A DNA stretch of 64,000 bases from Histidinibacterium aquaticum (GTDB lineage Bacteria; Pseudomonadota; Alphaproteobacteria; Rhodobacterales; Rhodobacteraceae). Positions 7,979 through 15,478 of this stretch are shown here, in pieces (the stretch's first letter is position 1; each line of letters starts with the position of its first letter). The stretch spans positions 124,001 to 188,000 of the forward strand of contig NZ_VYQE01000003.1 of assembly GCF_008710275.1 (NCBI RefSeq), in the 5' to 3' direction. Under the pieces are notes generated by a model. That model made no database searches. It was not told where the DNA came from and was given only the letters and a program-made list of their open reading frames with translations. The translations under genes were made by a program, and so were the position numbers.

Positions 7979-8199
7979 GCGCAACTTTCGGATCGGTTCT
8001 GGCTCCTGGCCGTGACGCTGGTTTGAGCTCTTGCCGGGCGGAACAAAGGCTGCAGACCGCCGCCCATCGCCGGGCCGCGCCCCGGCACGGCGATGCGACG
8101 AGGCTTGGTGCATCGTTCAGATGTCTTCCGAATGTGGCTGGAACTAACCGCTTCTGAACCGAGGGCGGGTCGCCGCACCGCGGCCCGTCGATGGGCGGC
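7979..8199. other. intergenic gap between convergent operons
   Basis: 221 bases with no credible gene. A GC-rich inverted repeat at about 8066-8094 (ATCGCCG ... CGGCGAT, with an inner GCCGGG/CCCGGC stem) could end transcription of the plus-strand operon, but it has no T-run. Confidence 0.35.
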
Positions 8200-8967
8200 T
8201 CAGCGTCCGGATAGCTCGGCGTCGAACGACCGGATCATCTCGGCAAAGGCCTCCGGCTCCTCCAGGTGGGGCGAGTGGCCCGACTGCTCGAACGTGACAC
8301 GCGCCGCGCCGCCCTCGGCCAGCCATTCCGCGGTCCCGGCCGGATAGACGCGGCTGCGTGCGCCGTGGGCGACGCGCCAGGGGATGCGCACGTCCCGCGC
8401 GGCCTCGCGCAGGTCCATGGCCATCATGTCGTCCCAGTAGGCCGCCATGCGCCCGGGGTCGTTCGACAGGACCTGCGCCAGGGCCTCGGCCCGGCTGAAC
8501 CCGGGCGCCCCGGCCTTGTCGGCGAACATCGTCGTGGCGATCTTCTCGGCGGCGGCGGGCCAGTCGGAATGGATTTCCTCGGTGTTGCGGCGCAGGCGCT
8601 CGGGAGTCTGGCCCAGCAGGCCGAGCTCCCAGCCCTCGCAGTTCACCGGCCGGGGGCTCATGTCGACGGTCACGAGCCCGGCCGCCCCCGTCCCGCCCCT
8701 TCGGCCGAGCCAGGCCCAGGCCACTGCCGCACCCATCGACCAGCCGACGACCAGCGCCTCGGGCCCGGCCCGCGCGACCTCGGCATCCAGCATGTCGACC
8801 GCCGCCTCCAGCGAGGCGGGTCCGCACCGGTCCGCCCCGTGCCCCGGAAGGTCCGGCGCGCGCGCGCCTTCGCCCAGCCGGGCGCAGAGGTCGCCGAAGA
8901 GCGCCCCGCGCATCGTCCAGCCATGCAGCAGGATGACGGGCCGGTCCAGGGGCACGGCCCCCGTCAC
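8200..8967 (-). CDS. alpha/beta hydrolase (BioH-like size)
   Basis: A 255-residue alpha/beta-hydrolase. VILLHGWTM at 11-19 is the oxyanion-hole HGW motif, GWSMG (75-79) carries the nucleophile Ser77, and a histidine in FEQSGHSPHLEEP completes the triad with an acid before it. There is no signal peptide, so it acts in the cytoplasm on an ester, thioester or lactone. It starts at GTG 8967, overlapping the permease stop by four bases (GTGA), and is the last gene of the transporter operon. It may unmask an imported ester or recycle acyl-CoA; the substrate is unknown. Confidence 0.82.
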   Translation of the reverse strand: MTGAVPLDRPVILLHGWTMRGALFGDLCARLGEGARAPDLPGHGADRCGPASLEAAVDMLDAEVARAGPEALVVGWSMGAAVAWAWLGRRGGTGAAGLVTVDMSPRPVNCEGWELGLLGQTPERLRRNTEEIHSDWPAAAEKIATTMFADKAGAPGFSRAEALAQVLSNDPGRMAAYWDDMMAMDLREAARDVRIPWRVAHGARSRVYPAGTAEWLAEGGAARVTFEQSGHSPHLEEPEAFAEMIRSFDAELSGR

Positions 8968-10016
8968 CGCCCCGCCCGGAGCCGCCCGACGATGCCCGCC
9001 GGGAAGAAGTAGACGCTGAGGATGAAAAGCACGCCCAGCCAGAGCAGCCACCGGTCCGGGTCGAGCAGGCGCGAGAGCATCGGCACCGCCAACGTCGCCT
9101 CCGCCGCCGAGCCCATGAGGTCCTGCAGGTAGGTCTGCGCCAGCACCATGAGCGTCGCCCCGATGGCCGCGCCCCAGATCGTGCCCATGCCGCCGATCAC
9201 GACCATCAGCAGGATGTCGAGCATGATCTCGAAGCTGAGCGTCGTCTCCGGCCCCACGTAGCGCAGCCAGAGCGCGAAGAGGCTCCCCGCCACGGCCGCC
9301 ATCGCCGCCGAGATGCAGGTCGCGATGGTGCGGTAGCGCACCACGCGGTAGCCGATCGCCTCGGCGCGGAAGTCGTTCTCGCGGATCGCCTGCAGCACCC
9401 GCCCGAAGGGCGAGTTCACGATCCGCAGGAGCAGCAGGAAGAAGGCCAGCGAAGTGAAGAAGATCACGTAGTAGTTGAGGATCTTGCCGGTGATACTTAC
9501 GCCCATGAACTCGCCCATCCGGTTCGCCGGGCCGAGCGCGCGCGGGATCTGGAAGGTGAAGCCGTCCTCGCCGCCGGTGATCTGCGACAGCTGGCTCACC
9601 AGCACCGCCACCGCCGAGGCCACCGCGAGCGTGATCATGGCGAAGAAGATCGCCCGCACCCTCAGCGAGAACAGCGCGATGACGAAGGCGAAGGCCGCCG
9701 CCAGCGCAGCCCCCGCCAGGGACCCCACGATCAGCGATCCGAAGCCGCGCCCCATGTGCTGCGAGGCGAGGCCCACGCCATAGGCGCCCATGCCGAAGAA
9801 CATGGTATGCGCGAAGCTCACCACCCCGGTGTAGCCCAGCAGCAGATCGTAACTCGCTGCGAGCAGGATGAAGACCGAGATCCGTGCCGCCGTCTCGAGC
9901 GAGCGCACGCCCGGGAAGAGGAAGGGCGCCAGCAGCAGCCCGAGGAAGATCGCCAGCAGCACCACCGTCAGGATGGCGGAGCGCGGCCGGTCGCCGGAGA
10001 TCAGACGCATCAGCAT
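8964..10016 (-). CDS. LIV-type ABC transporter permease (LivM-like)
   Basis: A 350-residue inner-membrane permease of the branched-chain amino acid/HAAT family, second permease of the transporter. Several hydrophobic helices are visible, along with the family signature LLGYTGVVSFAHTMFFGMGAY at about 59-79 and SPFGRVLQAIRENDFRAEAIG near 206-226 (the cytoplasmic coupling loop). It ends FFPAGIVGRLR. Seven bases separate it from the upstream permease. The transported solute is not set by this subunit. Confidence 0.9.
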   Translation of the reverse strand: MLMRLISGDRPRSAILTVVLLAIFLGLLLAPFLFPGVRSLETAARISVFILLAASYDLLLGYTGVVSFAHTMFFGMGAYGVGLASQHMGRGFGSLIVGSLAGAALAAAFAFVIALFSLRVRAIFFAMITLAVASAVAVLVSQLSQITGGEDGFTFQIPRALGPANRMGEFMGVSITGKILNYYVIFFTSLAFFLLLLRIVNSPFGRVLQAIRENDFRAEAIGYRVVRYRTIATCISAAMAAVAGSLFALWLRYVGPETTLSFEIMLDILLMVVIGGMGTIWGAAIGATLMVLAQTYLQDLMGSAAEATLAVPMLSRLLDPDRWLLWLGVLFILSVYFFPAGIVGRLRAGR

Positions 10017-10023
10017 GGGAGCC

Positions 10024-11055
10024 TCACTTCGCCTTGACCACGGGCATCATGCCCTGCGGCCGCCACATCAGGATCGCGGTCATCAGGCCGATGTTGGAAA
10101 TCAGCGCCACCTTGGGTTCGAGGAAGGCGATGTAGTTCTGCAGCAGCCCCACCAGCAGTGCGCCGATGAAAGCCCCCTCGACCGAGCCGAGCCCGCCGAT
10201 GATGACCACGATGAAGACGAGGATCATCATCTCCTCGCCCATGCCGGCGGTGATGACCTCCTGGTAGAGGCCCCACATCACGCCGCCGAGGCCGGCGAGC
10301 GCCGAGCCCGCGATGAAGACGCCGATGAAGACCAGCCGCAGGCGGTAGCCCAGCGCCTCGACCATCTCGCCGTTCTCCACGCCCGCGCGGACGATCAGCC
10401 CGATCTTGGTGCGGCGGAAGATCATCCGCATGGCGACGAAGAGCACGAGCCCCACGGCGACGGCGAGCAGCCGGTATTTCTCGAGTGCCGCACCCCAGAA
10501 GGTGATCGCGCCCTTGAGCATCTCGGGGCGGGCGAAGAAGATCTCGTCCGGTCCCCAGATGACGTGGATCAGCTGCTCGATGACGATGAGCCCGCCGACG
10601 GTCACGAGGATCTGCTTGAGGTGCGCGCCGTAGACCGGCTTGACGATGACCCGCTCGAAGGCCCAGCCCAGAAGCCCGGTCACCGCCATGGCGGCCAGCA
10701 CCGCCAGCAGCACGACCCCGAGGTTGAGCAGCAGCGAGGGCGCCTGCGTCCATTCGGCAAGGCCCAGCACCACGCTCACGCCGACGAAGGCGCCGACCGA
10801 GATGAAGGCCCCGTGGCCGAAGTTGATGACGTCCATCAGCCCGAAGACGAGGGTCAGCCCCGAAGCCATGACGAAGATCATCATGCCCATGGCGAGCCCC
10901 GAGACGGTGAGCGTCAGCCAGCTCGACGGGTTGCCGATGGCGAGGAAGCCCAGGACCAGAAGAATCGGCACCAGCAGCACCGGCATCGCCCTGGCGATGC
11001 GGTCCGCCAGCGGCAGGTCGCCCATGGTCGGGCGGTGCGCGGGGGCGTCGGTCAT
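10024..11055 (-). CDS. LIV-type ABC transporter permease (LivH-like)
   Basis: A 343-residue inner-membrane permease, partner of the LivM-like protein. The motif LTLVFGLMDVINFGHGAFISVG is the LivH signature, and TKIGLIVRAGVENGEMVEALGY is the coupling helix for the ATPase. The ATG at 11055 (MTDAPAHRP) was chosen because the longer frame upstream runs through a highly structured non-coding element. A gap of 145 bases to the upstream ATPase gene holds that element, an unusual break in an otherwise tight operon. Confidence 0.9.
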   Translation of the reverse strand: MTDAPAHRPTMGDLPLADRIARAMPVLLVPILLVLGFLAIGNPSSWLTLTVSGLAMGMMIFVMASGLTLVFGLMDVINFGHGAFISVGAFVGVSVVLGLAEWTQAPSLLLNLGVVLLAVLAAMAVTGLLGWAFERVIVKPVYGAHLKQILVTVGGLIVIEQLIHVIWGPDEIFFARPEMLKGAITFWGAALEKYRLLAVAVGLVLFVAMRMIFRRTKIGLIVRAGVENGEMVEALGYRLRLVFIGVFIAGSALAGLGGVMWGLYQEVITAGMGEEMMILVFIVVIIGGLGSVEGAFIGALLVGLLQNYIAFLEPKVALISNIGLMTAILMWRPQGMMPVVKAK

Positions 11056-11093
11056 TCGGATACCTCTCGCGTTTGATGCTCCGCCACGACGGA

Positions 11094-11180
11094 GGGCAGC
11101 GCCCGCGCCGCGGGGTGGGCGCCGTGCGCCCGCCCCGGGGGGGCGGTGCGGGCGCTGCCCGGGACGCAAGCGTCCCGGGC
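11094..11180 (-). repeat. large structured palindromic element inside transporter operon
   Basis: Two nested or adjacent inverted repeats. Outer arms GGGCAGCGCCCGC (11094-11106) and GCGGGCGCTGCCC (11148-11160) pair perfectly over 13 bp, and the 41 bases between them can form a further GC stem (CGGGGTGGGCG with CGCCCGCCCCG). Directly next to it, 11157-11180 is a perfect hairpin with an 11-bp stem (GCCCGGGACGC / GCGTCCCGGGC) and an AA loop. It lies between the livF-like and livH-like genes. A mobile palindromic element, an mRNA-stabilising structure or an attenuator are all possible. Confidence 0.75.
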
Positions 11181-11200
11181 CAACATGACTTCGGGGGTCA

Positions 11201-11923
11201 TCACTGCGCCTCCATGCTCAGGCCCATGAGCCGTTCCTGCAGCCCGGCATCCGTTGCCAGCTCCTGCATCTCCCCGGCCCAGACGATCCGGCCGTCGTCC
11301 ATCACGGCGGCGTAGTCGCCCAGTGCCTTGGCCACGGCGAAGTTCTGCTCCACAAGCAGGATCGACGCCCCCTGCCGCTTCAGGTCGCGTAGCGCACCTG
11401 CCATGGTCGAGACGATGGCGGGGGCGAGCCCCTTGGTGGGCTCGTCGATGAGGTAGAGCCGGCGCTCCTCGGCCATGGCCCGGGCGATGGTCAGCATCTG
11501 CTTCTGCCCGCCCGAGAGCGTGCCCGCCGGCGAGCGCCAGAAGGTGCGCAGCGGCGGGAAGGCCTCGAAGATCCGGTCGCGCCGCGCGGGATCGAGTGGG
11601 CCCGTGGCGGCGGCCAGCGTCATGTTCTCCTCGACCGTGAGGTCGGAGAAGATGCCCATGTCCTCGGGCACGTAGCCGATCCCCATGCGCGCCCGGTCGG
11701 GGGTTTTCGCCCCGGTGATCTCCGCGCCGTCGAAGAGGATGCGCCCCGCGCGCGCCTGCCAGTGGCCGATCACCGTGCGCAGGGTCGTGGTCTTGCCCAC
11801 GCCGTTGCGCCCCAGCAGCATCGTCACAGCGCCGCGCGGCACCTCGAGGTCCACCCCGTGCAGGATGTGGTACTGGGCGATATCGGTGTGGATGCCCTCG
11901 AGCCGCAGGATCGGGTCAGACAT
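11201..11923 (-). CDS. LIV-type ABC transporter ATPase (LivF-like)
   Basis: A 240-residue ATP-binding subunit. It has Walker A GRNGVGKTT (about 38-46), the Q-loop region YVPEDMGIF, signature LSGGQKQML, Walker B LYLIDEPTKGL and the switch histidine replaced by the LVEQN context typical of LivF. It ends GLSMEAQ. It overlaps the LivG-like gene by eight bases, so the two ATPases are translationally coupled. It energises import by the two permeases. Confidence 0.92.
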   Translation of the reverse strand: MSDPILRLEGIHTDIAQYHILHGVDLEVPRGAVTMLLGRNGVGKTTTLRTVIGHWQARAGRILFDGAEITGAKTPDRARMGIGYVPEDMGIFSDLTVEENMTLAAATGPLDPARRDRIFEAFPPLRTFWRSPAGTLSGGQKQMLTIARAMAEERRLYLIDEPTKGLAPAIVSTMAGALRDLKRQGASILLVEQNFAVAKALGDYAAVMDDGRIVWAGEMQELATDAGLQERLMGLSMEAQ

Positions 11924-12677
11924 CGGTCAGCTCCTTGCCCATGTAGGCCTCCTGCACGACGTCCGAGGCGATGACCTCCGCCGGATCGCCGTCGGCGACC
12001 AGCTCTCCGTTGTGCAGCACGATGATCCGGTCGGCGAGCGTGCGGATGACGTCCATCTTGTGCTCGACCAGCAGGATCGTGCGGTCTGTGTCGGCCTTGA
12101 GCTCGGCGATCAGGTCCAGCACGACCGGCGCCTCGTCGGCGCTCATGCCCGCCGTGGGCTCGTCGAACATGTAGACCTTGGGATCGAGCGCGATGAGCAT
12201 GGCGACCTCCAGCTTGCGCTGATTGCCGTGGCTGAGCTCGCTGACCTTCTGGTCGCGCACCCCGTCGAGGCGGACCCGCTCCAGCACCGACATGGCCTCG
12301 GTGGTCAGGGCCGAATGGCTCGACGCCATGGAGAAGAGCGCGCCCGAGACCGGCCGGTGCGCCTGGATCGCGAGCCGCACGTTCTCCAGCACCGAGAGGC
12401 CGGGAAAGAGGTTCGTCAGCTGGAAGGCCCGCCCCAGCCCGCGGCGGCACCGCTCGGAGGGCGAGAGCCGGCCGATCTCCTCGCCCATCAGCTGGACGGT
12501 GCCGGAGCTCGCGGGGATCTGGCCCGAGATCAGGTTGAAATAGGTGGTCTTGCCCGCGCCGTTCGGCCCCACGATGGCGGTGAGTTCGCCGGCCTTGAAG
12601 GCGCAGGTGACGGCGTCGACCGCGACGTGCCCGCCGAAGCGCACCGTCAGGTCCCTGGTCTGAAGAAGGTCGGTCAT
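11916..12677 (-). CDS. LIV-type ABC transporter ATPase (LivG-like)
   Basis: A 253-residue ATP-binding subunit. It has Walker A GPNGAGKTT, the longer LivG-type insert after FQLTNLFPGLSV, a degenerate signature LSHGNQRKLE, Walker B VYMFDEPTAGM and switch LVEHKMD. The ATG at 12677 gives the usual family N-terminus (MTDLLQTRDLTVRFGG); a TTG at 12704 would only add nine residues. It follows the binding-protein gene after a 132-base gap that holds a GC hairpin and an AT-rich palindrome. Confidence 0.92.
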   Translation of the reverse strand: MTDLLQTRDLTVRFGGHVAVDAVTCAFKAGELTAIVGPNGAGKTTYFNLISGQIPASSGTVQLMGEEIGRLSPSERCRRGLGRAFQLTNLFPGLSVLENVRLAIQAHRPVSGALFSMASSHSALTTEAMSVLERVRLDGVRDQKVSELSHGNQRKLEVAMLIALDPKVYMFDEPTAGMSADEAPVVLDLIAELKADTDRTILLVEHKMDVIRTLADRIIVLHNGELVADGDPAEVIASDVVQEAYMGKELTDV

Positions 12678-12738
12678 CGGCTGGCCCGCGGACTCTCTGT
12701 CCAAGGTTGAAAACGTTTGAATTCAGTGACTTGACTGT

Positions 12739-12756
12739 GCGTCCAAATTTGGACGC
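12739..12756. promoter_or_regulatory. perfect 18-bp palindrome upstream of livG-like gene
   Basis: GCGTCCAAATTTGGACGC is a perfect palindrome in an AT-richer patch of the gap between the binding-protein and ATPase genes. On the minus strand TTGGAC within it is 17 bases from AATTCA, a weak promoter-like pair. It could be an operator for an internal promoter; no regulator can be named. Confidence 0.45.
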
Positions 12757-12775
12757 CGCCCCGCAGGAGCGGGTC

Positions 12776-12802
12776 GGGCGGGGCCCGCTCGGAGCCCCGC
12801 CC
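12776..12802 (-). terminator. GC hairpin after binding-protein gene
   Basis: GGGCGGGGC (12776-12784) pairs with GCCCCGCCC (12794-12802), a 9-bp stem with a 9-base loop, eight bases after the stop of the binding-protein gene. There is no T-run, so partial termination or 3'-end protection that raises binding-protein mRNA over the rest of the operon is the likely effect, as is common in such transporters. Confidence 0.55.
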
Positions 12803-12809
12803 TGATGGA

Positions 12810-13991
12810 TCAGTTGCGGATCGGGATATCCATGTCGTCGATGCCCAGCTCACGGACGAGCACCGGCACGCCGTAGTCCACGCCCTCCTGCACCTCGGTG
12901 CGGAAGTGGTACATCGACTGCAGCGCCTGGTGATCCTCGGGGCGGAACCGCATGGTGCCCTTCGGGGTCTCCCACTCCATGCCTTCCATCGCCTCGATCA
13001 GCGCCTCGGCGTCGTCGGCACCGCCGGCAGCCCGGATCGCCTCGACCACCGCGATGCCCGCGGCCATGCCGCCCGCCGTGAAGAAGTCCGGCGGCCCGTC
13101 ATGACGCTCGAAGTGCTGTTCGACGAGCCAGTCGTTCACCTCGTTGTCCGGGATCTCGTAGTAGTAGTAGGTCGCGCCCTCGAGGCCCGGCAGCTCCTTG
13201 TAGGCCGTCAGGGCCGCGAGGATGTTGCCGCCCGTGGCGATCTCGACGCCGTAGCGCGAGGGGTCCATGGCGTTGATCTTGCCCATCGGGTTGCCGCCGC
13301 CGGCCCAGATGATGAAGAGCTTCTTGTCGCCTTCCTCGCCTTCCATGGCGTTGAAGATCCGCTCCGCCGCGGCGGTGAAGTCGGTGGTATCGGTCGGCAC
13401 GTATTCCTCGTGCACGATCTCGGCGCCCGTGTCGGCCAGCGCTTCGCGGAAGGCGGCGACGCCGTCGCGGCCGAAGGCGTAGTCCTGCGCGAGCGTGGCG
13501 ATCTTCACGTCCTCGCCGCCCAGCGCCACGGCGTTGGCGATGGCGTCCTGGCTGGAGTTCCGGCCCGTGCGGAAGATGTAGCGGTTCCAGGCCTCGCCGG
13601 TGATCGAGTCGGCGACCGCGGGCTCGACGATGAGCGGACGCTCGTATTCCTGCGCCACCGGCAGCATCGCCAGCGCGACGCCCGAGCTCACCGGCCCCAC
13701 GGCGATCTGCGCGCCGTCGTCGCCATAGGCCTCGGCCAGCACGGCCCGCGCGGTGGCGGGATCGGCCTGGGTGTCCTTCTCGATGACGGTAATCGGCTCT
13801 CCGTCGATCTCCATCGTGCCGTCGGTGGCGTACTCGAGGCCCAGCATCAGGCCGATGTGGCTCTGCTCGGCATAGGCTTCGAGCGCGCCGGTCTGGCCGT
13901 AGACGTGGGCAATGGTGATATCGGCTTGGGCCGCGCCGCCCCCGATCGCCAGTGCGATCGCGGCGCCGGCCGCGCGTGTCATGGTCGACAT
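12810..13991 (-). CDS. ABC transporter periplasmic substrate-binding protein (LIV/HAAT family)
   Basis: A 393-residue periplasmic binding protein, type I fold. The first 23 residues are a Sec signal peptide (Met to AQA, then DITIAHVYG). The body follows the Peripla_BP_6 pattern: VYGQTGALEAYAEQSHIGLM near the N-terminus, GPVSSGVALAMLPVAQEYERP and a C-terminal lobe ending MRFRPEDHQALQSMYHF. The ATG at 13991 has GGGAGGAA about nine bases before it. This family imports branched-chain or other amino acids, urea/amides, or aromatic and aliphatic carboxylates. With a CoA ligase in the partner operon, a carboxylate is the best guess. Confidence 0.88.
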   Translation of the reverse strand: MSTMTRAAGAAIALAIGGGAAQADITIAHVYGQTGALEAYAEQSHIGLMLGLEYATDGTMEIDGEPITVIEKDTQADPATARAVLAEAYGDDGAQIAVGPVSSGVALAMLPVAQEYERPLIVEPAVADSITGEAWNRYIFRTGRNSSQDAIANAVALGGEDVKIATLAQDYAFGRDGVAAFREALADTGAEIVHEEYVPTDTTDFTAAAERIFNAMEGEEGDKKLFIIWAGGGNPMGKINAMDPSRYGVEIATGGNILAALTAYKELPGLEGATYYYYEIPDNEVNDWLVEQHFERHDGPPDFFTAGGMAAGIAVVEAIRAAGGADDAEALIEAMEGMEWETPKGTMRFRPEDHQALQSMYHFRTEVQEGVDYGVPVLVRELGIDDMDIPIRN

Positions 13992-14021
13992 GCCAGGTTC
14001 CTCCCTCTTGGCAATCGGGTT

Positions 14022-14051
14022 TTATGAAACATGAATCAGTATTCATGTCAA
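14022..14051 (-). promoter_or_regulatory. transporter operon promoter with palindromic operator (site 2)
   Basis: Minus-strand -35 TTGACA (14051-14046) and -10 TCATAA (14027-14022) are 18 bases apart. The operator 14026-14051 fills the spacer: arms GAAACATGAAT and ATTCATGTCAA around CAGT. Its first 22 bases match site 1 (4439-4460) except for one base. A repressor bound here would block the polymerase directly, so the tetR product at 4465 probably represses both operons. Confidence 0.78.
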
Positions 14052-14111
14052 CGTTGCCGCGGCGTGCCTTCCACGGCTTGAACCGGGCGGCCGGGCGTGT
14101 CTCTTGGGGAC

Positions 14112-14648
14112 ATGCTGATCCTCTTCAACAAGCCCATGGGCGTGCTCTGCCAGTTCACCGACGCCAGGAGCCCGACGGAGCGTCCCACCCTGTCGGGGTT
14201 CGGCCTGCCGCCCGGCGTCTACCCGGCCGGGAGACTCGACCGGGACAGCGAGGGGCTCCTTCTCCTGACCGACGAGGGCAAGCTGCAGGCCCGCATCGCC
14301 GACCCGAAGCACCGGATGGCCAAGACCTACCTCGTGCAGGTGGAGGGCGATCCCTCGGACGAGGCGCTCGAACCGCTGCGGCGGGGGATCGAACTCAAGG
14401 ACGGCCCGACCAGGCCCGCCGAGGCGCGCCGGATCGACCCGCCCGACCTCTGGCCCCGGGACCCTCCCGTCCGGGTGCGCAAGACCGTGCCGGACCGCTG
14501 GTTGGAGATCGCCCTACGCGAGGGCCGCAACCGGCAGGTGCGGCGGATGACGGCGGCGGCGGGGTTTCCCACGCTCCGGCTCGTGCGGTGGCGGATCGGG
14601 AGGTGGTCGGTCCAGGGGCTCGCACCGGGGGAATGGCGCGAGGGGTGA
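14112..14648 (+). CDS. rluE: 23S rRNA pseudouridine synthase, RluE type
   Basis: A 178-residue RsuA/RluB/E/F-family pseudouridine synthase that isomerises a uridine in rRNA. It shows the N-terminal [12 protein letters not shown], the catalytic motif [17 protein letters not shown] with Asp43, KTYLVQVEG and [17 protein letters not shown]. It lacks an S4 domain, which fits RluE (target U2457 in E. coli). The ATG at 14112 follows TTGGGGAC; a GTG at 14097 would add five residues. It is transcribed away from the transporter operon. Confidence 0.82.
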   Translation: MLILFNKPMGVLCQFTDARSPTERPTLSGFGLPPGVYPAGRLDRDSEGLLLLTDEGKLQARIADPKHRMAKTYLVQVEGDPSDEALEPLRRGIELKDGPTRPAEARRIDPPDLWPRDPPVRVRKTVPDRWLEIALREGRNRQVRRMTAAAGFPTLRLVRWRIGRWSVQGLAPGEWREG

Positions 14649-14663
14649 GACAGAAGGAGGGAT

Positions 14664-14817
14664 GGCCGGGCTCAAGCCCGGCCTACGGCCAAGTGTTCAC
14701 CGGGTCATCGGGCATCCGCAGGCCAGGCTTAAGCGGTTGTTTGCCGGGCTCAAGCCCGGCCTACGCCAAGGTGTTCACCGGATCGCCCGGCGCCTGTAGG
14801 CCGGGCTTAAGCCCGGC
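14664..14817. repeat. tandem REP/BIME-like palindromic repeats
   Basis: Two tandem units of about 75 bases, each with a palindromic arm, a spacer containing GTGTTCACCGG, and an inverted arm. Unit 1: GGCCGGGCTCAAGCCCGGCC with TACG (14664-14687) and a decayed inverted arm (14718-14734). Unit 2: the same arm at 14743-14765 and inverted at 14795-14817. A related element lies at 33107-33180. They sit between convergent genes and may end both transcripts. Confidence 0.85.
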
Positions 14818-14838
14818 AACCCCGTCCCCCAATATCCC

Positions 14839-15357
14839 TCACAACCGCTCCAACTCCTCCGGCCGCAACGCCACGAGGCCCAGCTCCACGGCGCTCGCCC
14901 GGGCCAGAACCGAGCTCTGCGGCCCGCCGCCGTCGGACTGGAACCGCTCCACCGCCGCGGCGAGCCGGGCGTCGTAGGCCCCGGGCGGCGGGCCGTCGTA
15001 GAGCCCGCGCGCCGAGAGCGCCCGGCCGAGCGAGGCCACCAGCTCCGGCGTCAGGTCCTCGGGGCAGATGGCCTCGAACTCCGCCGCCCGGCGCTCGCGC
15101 AGGATCCGCTGGCGGGTCACGGTCCGGAAGGTGGCGGGAGTGATCTCCTCCCCATCGGGGCCTAGGACGGCGGGCGTCTCGCGCACCTGCTCGGTCACGG
15201 TCTCGATCACCGCGGGCGTCGTGGTCCGGCCGTAGCAGAGCCCCGCCTCGTCGCGCCGGATCTCGCGCAGGTCGGCGTCGGGCGCGACCTCTCCGGGCAG
15301 CTCCGGCGCGGGCGCGCAGGCGGCGAGGCCGAGGCAAAGGGCAAGGGGTCGGATCAA
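14839..15357 (-). CDS. peptidoglycan-binding-like lipoprotein
   Basis: A 172-residue predicted lipoprotein. The start is TTG 15357, six bases after GGAGGA, giving MIRPLALCLGLAAC: a short signal peptide and a lipobox with Cys14. The middle part repeats the pattern TxxxVxExVxETPAVxGPDGxxITPATFRTVTRQ, seen in Rhodobacterales lipoproteins. The C-terminus (LGRALSARGLYDGPPPGAYD...AVERFQ) looks like a peptidoglycan_binding_1 domain. It probably anchors to the outer membrane and touches the cell wall. It is divergent from kynU. Confidence 0.7.
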   Translation of the reverse strand: MIRPLALCLGLAACAPAPELPGEVAPDADLREIRRDEAGLCYGRTTTPAVIETVTEQVRETPAVLGPDGEEITPATFRTVTRQRILRERRAAEFEAICPEDLTPELVASLGRALSARGLYDGPPPGAYDARLAAAVERFQSDGGGPQSSVLARASAVELGLVALRPEELERL

Positions 15358-15421
15358 GAGCGCTCCTCCGGCGGGCGCGGCCAGACTAGCCGGGCGCGAC
15401 CGCGCCGCAAGGGCGGGCCGA

Positions 15422-15449
15422 TTGACGCCGCCGCCCTGGGGCTTATGGG
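15422..15449 (+). promoter_or_regulatory. possible kynU promoter
   Basis: TTGACG at 15422-15427 and TATGGG at 15444-15449 are 16 bases apart, about 30 bases before the kynU ATG. The -35 is good and the -10 is weak. Confidence 0.35.
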
Positions 15450-15478
15450 TCGCGCGACCGCCGCACAAAGGACACGCC

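Noticed and set aside
14097-14111. GTG start for the rRNA pseudouridine synthase
   Set aside because: ATG 14112 has TTGGGGAC in front and gives the family N-terminus.
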